Part shown: piece by piece, positions 7,315 to 12,629 of the stretch
Numbering within the stretch: position 1 is the first letter of the stretch
Layout of the letters: every line of letters begins with the position of its first letter
From: Veillonella sp.
Lineage (GTDB): Bacteria; Bacillota; Negativicutes; Veillonellales; Veillonellaceae
Direction: 5' to 3'
Length of the DNA stretch: 12,629 nt
Assembly: GCA_019419725.1 (NCBI GenBank)
Contig: DXZL01000036.1
Span: 1 to 12,629 of the forward strand
The notes under the pieces: model-generated
Told to the model about the DNA's origin: nothing
Databases searched by the model: none
What the model saw: the letters and a program-made list of their open reading frames with translations, nothing else
Program-made: the position numbers and the translations under genes

Positions 7315-8322
7315 ATGCAAACATCTATAAAAGCATTAATACTATGTGTAATACTATGTATTTCATTGGTAACGGCGTTGCAATTTGGATCTACGTTTAT
7401 TCCTTTGGAGCAAATCATTCAGGCCCTTATGTCTATGGCTGATCCCAATGCCACGGCTACAATGACAGATACGATTATTACGGATATACGATTACCTCGA
7501 CTCATCTATTCAGTCTTAACAGGTATAGGCTTATCCCTTGTTGGTTTACTAATGCAGACTGTTACCCGAAATGCACTCGCTGATCCCTATGTATTAGGTG
7601 TTTCATCAGGTGCTAGTACAGGCGCTGTGTTTGCCATTATCATGGGAGGTCTACCGCTATTAGGTGCCTATAACACACCTGTTTTTGCAGCTTTAGGTGC
7701 GGCCCTCTCTATTATTTTGGTATTGCTTTGTGTTGGTAAAAGTAATAGTCCTGTAAAGCTTATCCTCATCGGTATGGGCATGACTGGTATATTCTCTGCT
7801 CTAACTATGATGATTATTTACGGGGCAAAACACGAAGCACAAGTTCGTAGTGCCATGTTCTGGTTATTAGGTAGCTTTGCCGGTATACAATGGGGTGATT
7901 TACCACTAACAGCCATCATTGTGACATTATTTATGTTATATATCTACCTATTTAACCAAGATTTAGATGTATTATTACTAGGCAATCACGAAGCAGCGCA
8001 AATGGGCTTATCTGTAAAACAGTTACAGTTGAGCATTGTCATTATATCCTCTATTGTTATTGCTACATTAGTATCCAAGGTCGGTGTAGTTGGATTTATT
8101 GGCCTTATTATTCCTCATTTAGCGAGAATCATAGGCGGTCCAAAGCACAAACACACCTTACTATTCAGTACACTCATCGGCAGTATCGTGATGATTTGGT
8201 CCGATGTATTATCTAGGGCCCTCTATAGTCCAGAAGAAATCCCTATCGGGGTGCTCACATCCCTACTAGGGGCTCCATTATTTATTTGGATTATTATGAA
8301 TCGTTACAAGCACAATGGTTAG
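7315..8322 (+). CDS. FecCD-family ABC transporter permease (iron complex or corrinoid)
   Basis: A 335-residue inner-membrane permease of the BtuC/FepD/HmuU type with about ten membrane segments; it acts as a homodimer in this family. Family marks are QTVTRNALADPYVLGVSSGA (81-100), the cytoplasmic turn around GNHEAAQMGL (223-232) that contacts the ATPase, VGFIGLIIPHLARIIGG (259-275) and EEIPIGVLTSLLGAPLF (308-324). The ATG is preceded by AAGGAGA with suitable spacing. It is the first gene of a three-gene operon with the ATPase starting 26 bp on. A single permease gene fits a homodimeric importer. Substrate is uncertain: ferric siderophore, heme or a corrinoid are all possible in this family. 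Confidence 0.95.
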   Translation: MQTSIKALILCVILCISLVTALQFGSTFIPLEQIIQALMSMADPNATATMTDTIITDIRLPRLIYSVLTGIGLSLVGLLMQTVTRNALADPYVLGVSSGASTGAVFAIIMGGLPLLGAYNTPVFAALGAALSIILVLLCVGKSNSPVKLILIGMGMTGIFSALTMMIIYGAKHEAQVRSAMFWLLGSFAGIQWGDLPLTAIIVTLFMLYIYLFNQDLDVLLLGNHEAAQMGLSVKQLQLSIVIISSIVIATLVSKVGVVGFIGLIIPHLARIIGGPKHKHTLLFSTLIGSIVMIWSDVLSRALYSPEEIPIGVLTSLLGAPLFIWIIMNRYKHNG

Positions 8323-8348
8323 TGTATATCATATTTATAGGAGATACT

Positions 8349-9095
8349 ATGTATCAAATTAATCAGCTGTCCTTCTCCTATGAGAAGAAAGAAGTGTTAA
8401 AGAATATTTCTGTAACATTTCCTAGTAATAAAATAACGGCCATCATCGGGCCGAATGGATGTGGTAAGTCCACATTACTGAGCCATCTGTACCGACTACT
8501 ACCATCAAAAGATAAAATTATATTGAATCAAAGGCCATTAGAATCGTATAAAGGCCGCGAATTTGCTCAATTAGTAGCCGTTCTAACACAATCAAGAGAT
8601 TCTATGATTGATGATTTTCTCGTAAAAGATATCGTTCTTATGGGTCGTTATCCTTACAAACAACACTTCGGCACATATAGCTCAGAGGATGTAAAAATCG
8701 CAGAGCATTATATGCATGAAGTAGGTATTACTCATTTAGCAGATGAAGAAATTCATCATTTATCAGGTGGCGAAAAGCAACGTGTATTCATCGCCAAAGC
8801 ATTAACTCAAAAACCTCAAATTCTACTCTTAGATGAGCCTACAAACCATCTAGATATGAAATATAAAATAGCACTGATGAAACAATTGCGAGCGTTTACA
8901 GGCACAACTATCGTAGTCTTACACGACTTGAATTTAGCCGCTCAATATTGCGATCATGTGGTGATTATGAACGAGGGAACAATCCTAAAGGAAGGTTCCC
9001 CTACGGAGGTGTTAACACCTGAAATTCTTGAACCCATATTTGAAGTTCCTTTCAAAACATCTTGGGATGAAGGGCGCTATCATTTATATTATTAA
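8349..9095 (+). CDS. ABC transporter ATPase (FecE/BtuD-type)
   Basis: A 248-residue ATPase driving the neighbouring permease. All motifs are intact: Walker A GPNGCGKST (34-42), Q-loop Gln81, signature LSGGEKQRV (138-146), Walker B ILLLDEP (158-164), D-loop NHLD (166-169) and switch His192 in VVLHDLN. DIVLMGRYPYKQHFG (94-108) is typical of iron-chelate ATPases. I place the start at 8349, where AGGAG (8339-8343) precedes the ATG and the protein begins MYQINQLSFSY as the family does. An in-frame ATG at 8286 lies inside the permease gene and would add 21 residues with no ribosome site. It is followed 20 bp later by the binding protein. Confidence 0.95.
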   Translation: MYQINQLSFSYEKKEVLKNISVTFPSNKITAIIGPNGCGKSTLLSHLYRLLPSKDKIILNQRPLESYKGREFAQLVAVLTQSRDSMIDDFLVKDIVLMGRYPYKQHFGTYSSEDVKIAEHYMHEVGITHLADEEIHHLSGGEKQRVFIAKALTQKPQILLLDEPTNHLDMKYKIALMKQLRAFTGTTIVVLHDLNLAAQYCDHVVIMNEGTILKEGSPTEVLTPEILEPIFEVPFKTSWDEGRYHLYY

Positions 9096-9115
9096 TTCAA
9101 AAGAAAGGGCTTACT

Positions 9116-10120
9116 ATGTTCCAAAAATTAAGAAAATCAAAAAAATTGTTATTAGTTGTTATGGCATGCGCAACCTTTGCTATTGCTGGTTGTGGTTCTG
9201 ATACAACTAAGAACACTGCTGATAATGGCAATGCGGTAACATGGAGTGAAACATTTGACGGTACTAAAACTGACTTTGCTGTAAAATCCGCTCCTACCCA
9301 TGCAGTATCCATGTCCCAAGCAACTACAGAAATGATGCTCCAACTAGGTCTTGAAGATAAGATGGCTGGTACAGCTTTCAAAGAAGAAGAAATCTATCCA
9401 CCTCTACAAGCGGCCTATGACAAGGTAAAAGTATTATCCGACAAATGGCCGTCCTACGAAGTATTCATGTCCGTAAAGCCAGACTTTGCAACAGGCTGGC
9501 CTGACTCCTTCAGCAAACGCGCTATTCCTGCAGATAAAATGATTGCTCAAAAGGTTAACATATGGCTTCCTGAATCCATGTTATCTACAAAAGCAGATTT
9601 AGAGACTAACTTTAATGACATGATTAAATTAGGCGAAATCTTCGGCGTTAAACCTAAAGCTGAAGAATGGGTTGCAAGTCAACGTAAAACGTTAGCAGCT
9701 ATCCAAGCTAAATTAAAAGACTTACCTCGTAAACGGGTATTCATTTATGACTCTGAAGATGGCCAACCATTCACAGCCTTCGAAGGTTACACTACAAACA
9801 TCTTGAAACTTATCGGTGCTGATAACGTAATGAGCGGTTTAGGCGTTGATAAAACATGGGCTAAAGGTTCTTGGGAAACTGTAATTGCTCAAAATCCTGA
9901 TTACATTATTATTGCTGACTATGGTAACTCCATTCGCAACGATGATGATTTCCAACAAAAAATTGAAAAAATCAAATCTAACCCTCAACTTCAAGATATC
10001 ACTGCTGTAAAAGAAGGTCATTTCATTCGTGTAAAACTATCTGAGATCACACCTGGCGTTCGTACAGTAGATGCTTTAAAACGTTTAGCTGAAGAAATTC
10101 ACGGCGTAAAAATCGACTAA
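9116..10120 (+). CDS. Substrate-binding lipoprotein of the iron-complex/corrinoid ABC importer
   Basis: A 334-residue periplasmic binding lipoprotein. Residues 1-25 form a lipoprotein signal ending in the lipobox AIAG before Cys26. The mature protein has the two-lobed type III (TroA/BtuF/FecB-like) layout: an N-lobe with SMSQATTEMMLQLGLEDKMAG and VKPDFATGWPDSF, a long linking helix near EEWVASQRKTLAAIQAKLKD, then a C-lobe with GADNVM and WETVIAQNPDYIIIADYG. It delivers the ligand to the permease/ATPase encoded just upstream, 20 bp away. The ATG at 9116 has AAAGGG 6 nt before it. Ligand cannot be read from the sequence; the nearby TonB receptor makes a metal chelate plausible. Confidence 0.94.
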   Translation: MFQKLRKSKKLLLVVMACATFAIAGCGSDTTKNTADNGNAVTWSETFDGTKTDFAVKSAPTHAVSMSQATTEMMLQLGLEDKMAGTAFKEEEIYPPLQAAYDKVKVLSDKWPSYEVFMSVKPDFATGWPDSFSKRAIPADKMIAQKVNIWLPESMLSTKADLETNFNDMIKLGEIFGVKPKAEEWVASQRKTLAAIQAKLKDLPRKRVFIYDSEDGQPFTAFEGYTTNILKLIGADNVMSGLGVDKTWAKGSWETVIAQNPDYIIIADYGNSIRNDDDFQQKIEKIKSNPQLQDITAVKEGHFIRVKLSEITPGVRTVDALKRLAEEIHGVKID

Positions 10121-10246
10121 CGATTTACTCAGCTATGAAAGTATTCTATTAACTAGTCCTATAAGTTAATAAAATTATATATAGTATTAGATAGTATTTG
10201 TCCTAGGTAGTTAAATATACTGTGACATATACTATATGTAACGGAA

Positions 10247-10275
10247 AAGGTCCCAATTCATTGAATTGGGACCTT
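10247..10275. terminator. Perfect hairpin between convergent genes, likely bidirectional terminator
   Basis: A perfect 13-bp stem (AAGGTCCCAATTC paired with GAATTGGGACCTT) with a 3-nt loop. On the minus strand it is followed by TTTTCC, and on the plus strand by CTTCTTCG, so neither T-run is ideal. It lies 126 bp after the ABC operon and downstream of the small minus-strand ORF, a natural place for a terminator serving both directions. Confidence 0.6.
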
Positions 10276-10411
10276 CTTCGTACTGCTTTGTATTGCACAC
10301 AGCATATGGTTAGAGAGTAGAGATGTGTTGTAGTTGAAAGATTTAAATAATGGGTTATTGTAACATAGATTAAAAGTTTATTATGTTGTATATGCTGTGA
10401 CAATGCCTTAT

Positions 10412-10591
10412 TTATGCATTTCTAGTACATTGTTGCCTATAGCGTTTATCATTATTGGCCTTGATGGCCATAATTAATGGTTTGAGTGAAAGAAACTCTT
10501 CATCACTAAGTCGAATGGTTCTACCAATACGTTTAATCGGATTACGTGGGCGCCCGGCACCGCGTCTAGTTCCACCCCATGCCATATACAT
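10412..10591 (-). CDS. Small basic protein with GRPR motif, unknown function
   Basis: A 57-59 residue ORF. ATGs lie at 10591 and 10585; the second fits the GTGAGG ribosome site better (5 nt away) and gives MAWGGTRRGAGRPRNP. An in-frame TGA two codons before the first ATG rules out a longer protein. The N-terminus is Arg/Gly-rich with an AT-hook-like GRPR core, followed by RIGRTIRLSDEEFLSLKPLI, which recalls small ribbon-helix-helix-type proteins (basic strand, then a helix starting SDEEF). DNA binding is therefore a guess. A good promoter lies upstream (10628-10656). Caution: a 43-codon GTG frame (10605-10474) overlaps it and has a better placed AAGGAG. I favour the GRPR frame because its composition looks like a protein. 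Confidence 0.6.
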   Translation of the reverse strand: MYMAWGGTRRGAGRPRNPIKRIGRTIRLSDEEFLSLKPLIMAIKANNDKRYRQQCTRNA

Positions 10592-10627
10592 ACCTCACTT
10601 TTCACTTGAAAAACTCCTTCTACCGAT

Positions 10628-10656
10628 AGTATAACCTCCGTTACATAAGTATGCAA
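10628..10656 (-). promoter_or_regulatory. Promoter of the small GRPR ORF
   Basis: On the minus strand TTGCAT (10656-10651) and TATACT (10633-10628) are separated by exactly 17 bp. Transcription would start near 10621, giving a leader of about 30 nt with AAGGAG at 10619-10614. Confidence 0.6.
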
Positions 10657-10949
10657 TAGCTATTCATTATAAACAGTCCTAAAACAACTATTAAACAAGT
10701 AATAAACCGCATTTATTAATAAAACGCATAATCAAGAAAAGCACATATTTATAAGCATTTCTCTATATTCAACTTGAAATCTAACATTAACGTTGCCAAA
10801 TATAGATAAATCGCTTTTATAGAATATAGTATTTAAAACCTAGTGTATATCAACATTCTTTGATGACAGGTTCATAATAAACTAAAAAAAATAGTAAAAT
10901 CTAATTGATAAATTGTATAACTCAATTAATCCAATTCTTAAACAACAGA
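10657..10949. other. AT-rich non-coding stretch
   Basis: About 290 bp upstream of the small ORF and downstream of the phosphate operon terminator. It is strongly AT-rich with only short, probably chance inverted repeats (for example AATTGA...TCAATT near 10901-10927). No ORF, RNA gene or insertion-sequence end is visible. Confidence 0.5.
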
Positions 10950-10984
10950 ACTAAAAAAAGACTGCTCTCGCAGTCTTTTTTAGT
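10950..10984 (-). terminator. Strong terminator of the phosphate transporter operon
   Basis: GACTGC (10960-10965) and GCAGTC (10970-10975) form a stem over a TCTC loop, extended by A-run/T-run pairing on the flanks. It reads as a rho-independent terminator in both directions. On the minus strand it lies just past the PiT stop codon and is followed by seven T. Confidence 0.85.
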
Positions 10985-11000
10985 TTTATATAGCTATTTA

Positions 11001-11999
11001 TTAACCAAATAATAAGTGACCGATTTCATAAGCAATAGCCGCTACAATACCAGATAATGGAATTGTTACAAACCAAGCTAACACCATCGATCTTGCTACG
11101 CCCCAGTTAACAGCTTTAAGACGTTTAGAGGAACCTACGCCAAGCAAGGAACCACTTACAACGTGTGTCGTACTTACAGGTAAATGTAAGAATGTAGCTG
11201 TAAAAATAGTGATAGCAGAGTTTAAGTCAGCAGCAAAACCATTAATTGTTTCTAGTTTGAAAATCTTAGTCCCCATGGTAGAGATGATTTTCCAACCACC
11301 CACTGCTGTACCCATGGCCATAGCCGTAGCACAACAAAGTTTAACCCATAACGGTACATCCAATGTATCAATGAAGCCACCGCTAAGCAAGGTCAAGGTA
11401 ATAATCCCCATCGCCTTTTGCGCATCATTAGAGCCATGAGAGAACGCCATCATGACAGCAGACACAATTTGCATGGATCTAAATCTATCATTTAGTACAA
11501 TTGGAGAGAATCTACCAAAGATAAGCAACAATACTTTCATCACAATATAGCCACCAATCATGGCTACAATTGGAGATAAAATAAGGGATAAGAAAATTTT
11601 TAAAATACCTGCCTCATTTAAGGCATCAAAGCCTACGGACCAGCCTACAGCACCGATGATACCACCGATAAGCGCATGAGATGAGGAGCTCGGAATCCCC
11701 CAATACCATGTAAGCAAGTTCCATGTAATGGCACCGATAAGAGCAGCCGAAATGATTCCACTATTGATAAGAGATGCAGACATTACGATATCGCCACCGA
11801 TTGTCTTTGCAACCCCTGTACTAACCATGGCCCCCAAGAAATTGAGTGCTGCCGTCATCATAATAGCCTTTTTAGGCTCAATAGCACGGGTCGAAACAGA
11901 TGTGGCAATGGCGTTCGCCGTATCGTGGAAGCCATTGATATAGTCGAAGGCTAATGCTAAAAATACTACTAGCCATACTAAATAATGAGACTCAAGCAT
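11001..11999 (-). CDS. pit: PiT-family inorganic phosphate permease
   Basis: A 332-residue inner-membrane phosphate permease, with metal-phosphate complex as likely substrate as in bacterial Pit. The two inverted-repeat PiT signatures are intact: INGFHDTANAIATSVSTRAI (21-40) and SHGSNDAQKAMGII (187-200). Other marks are WGIPSSSSHALIGGIIG (100-116) and LPVSTTHVVSGSLLGVG near the C-terminus. About nine or ten membrane segments are expected. Its ATG overlaps the end of the upstream DUF47 gene by 8 nt (ATGCTTGA), and no strong ribosome site is visible, so translation is probably coupled. Confidence 0.95.
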   Translation of the reverse strand: MLESHYLVWLVVFLALAFDYINGFHDTANAIATSVSTRAIEPKKAIMMTAALNFLGAMVSTGVAKTIGGDIVMSASLINSGIISAALIGAITWNLLTWYWGIPSSSSHALIGGIIGAVGWSVGFDALNEAGILKIFLSLILSPIVAMIGGYIVMKVLLLIFGRFSPIVLNDRFRSMQIVSAVMMAFSHGSNDAQKAMGIITLTLLSGGFIDTLDVPLWVKLCCATAMAMGTAVGGWKIISTMGTKIFKLETINGFAADLNSAITIFTATFLHLPVSTTHVVSGSLLGVGSSKRLKAVNWGVARSMVLAWFVTIPLSGIVAAIAYEIGHLLFG

Positions 12000-12621
12000 A
12001 TTTCAATACTACCCGGCGGAATGTACCTACCAAATCTTCGCATCCATCGATTACATCCTCCATGGCGCTAAGGATTTCCTTCCATTTGATAATTTCAATA
12101 GGATCTGTACACTCAGTGAAGAGCTTAGCCATTTCTTCGTGGTAAATATTATCCGCTTCAGACTCAAGTTTCAATACTTGGTGTACACGGCCTTCTACCT
12201 TTACATGGTCCTTTTTAAGGCTGCTCATATAACCAATAGATTTGTTAATATGTTTAACGCATTTTACAACGATTTCACTCATACGGATAGCACCATCACT
12301 TGGATTACCAACATGGTACATAACCATTTTATCCATAATTTCTTTAATATTATCCAATGTAGTATCCAATTGGTCGATTAGAAGCTGAATATCTTCGCGA
12401 TCCATTGGGGTAATGAATGTTTTACGCAAACGTTCTACAGTTTCGGTTACTAATTCATCGGCAGCTTTTTCCTTTGTATCAATTTCAAGAAAAGCCTCTT
12501 CTTTAGAGATTTCGCCTTTAAACACACGCTCCATCATCTCTGCACTTTCATATGTAAGAGCAGCATGATTTTCTAAAATACTGAAAAATTTTTCTTCTTT
12601 TCCTTTTAATTTAAAAGCCAT
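11992..12621 (-). CDS. DUF47 PhoU-like Pit accessory protein
   Basis: A 209-residue, all-helical cytoplasmic protein of the DUF47 family, related to PhoU. It begins MAFKLKGKEEKFFSILENHA and contains the expected helical repeats, with charged EADNIYHEEMAKLF (about 154-167) and the C-terminal EILSAMEDVIDGCEDLVGTFRRVVLKYA. DUF47 proteins are encoded next to PiT permeases and are thought to control or assist them. Here the two genes overlap by 8 nt. The start is complete but only 8 bases upstream are in the window, so ribosome site and promoter cannot be judged. Confidence 0.93.
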   Translation of the reverse strand: MAFKLKGKEEKFFSILENHAALTYESAEMMERVFKGEISKEEAFLEIDTKEKAADELVTETVERLRKTFITPMDREDIQLLIDQLDTTLDNIKEIMDKMVMYHVGNPSDGAIRMSEIVVKCVKHINKSIGYMSSLKKDHVKVEGRVHQVLKLESEADNIYHEEMAKLFTECTDPIEIIKWKEILSAMEDVIDGCEDLVGTFRRVVLKYA

Positions 12622-12629
12622 GAAGATCC

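Noticed and set aside
8286..8348. Upstream ATG of the ABC ATPase
   Set aside because: It is inside the permease gene with no ribosome site, and the extra 21 residues do not fit the family. The ATG at 8349 follows AGGAG.
10203..10403. 66-codon minus-strand ORF
   Set aside because: It runs through the hairpin at 10247-10275, has no ribosome site and a low-complexity, protein-unlike composition.
1..12629. CRISPR arrays, tRNA, rRNA, insertion sequences, prophage genes
   Set aside because: No regularly spaced repeats, cloverleaf sequences, transposase or integrase frames, or phage genes were seen.

Overview
The window is AT-rich DNA carrying genes typical of a diderm Firmicute (Negativicutes), most likely Veillonella or a close relative. 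The inference rests on a large outer-membrane TonB-dependent receptor in a low-GC genome that uses strong AGGAGG-type ribosome binding sites, alongside a UlaABC-type PTS and a PiT/DUF47 phosphate transporter pair. Genus-level assignment is an inference from protein style, not from a search.

Layout. (1) 1-2951, minus: a TonB-dependent receptor cut off at the window's left edge. (2) 2952-3220: its regulatory region, with a perfect 19-bp Fur-like palindrome embedded in a cluster of inverted repeats. (3) 3221-4111, minus: an AraC-type regulator of the PchR-like kind, driven by a near-consensus promoter whose -35 and spacer overlap a second Fur-like box. (4) 4413-6957, minus: an operon ulaC-ulaB-ulaA (PTS EIIA, EIIB, EIIC) with a coupled DUF454 membrane protein gene, ending in a hairpin terminator. 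(5) 6958-7314: a divergent intergenic region with promoter and operator-like repeats. (6) 7315-10120, plus: a three-gene iron-complex/corrinoid-type ABC importer (FecCD permease, ATPase, lipoprotein binding protein). (7) 10121-11000: mostly non-coding, but holding a perfect 13-bp-stem hairpin, one overlooked 57-59 aa basic ORF on the minus strand with its own good promoter, and a strong terminator. (8) 11001-12621, minus: a DUF47 PhoU-like protein and a PiT phosphate permease, overlapping by 8 nt.

How the genes work together: the receptor would move a scarce chelate (ferric siderophore, heme or a similar metal complex) across the outer membrane. The binding lipoprotein would pick it up in the periplasm, and the permease plus ATPase would import it. 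No TonB/ExbB/ExbD genes are present. The AraC regulator probably senses the ligand and activates the receptor, with Fur repressing both receptor and regulator when iron is plentiful. The PTS operon sits between these two metal-uptake modules without any of the ascorbate catabolic genes. No CRISPR array, tRNA, rRNA, insertion sequence or prophage was seen. I do not see a clearly new multi-gene system; the most unusual items are the receptor control region, the receptor's C-terminal extension, the orphan Ula-type PTS with DUF454, and the small GRPR-motif protein.
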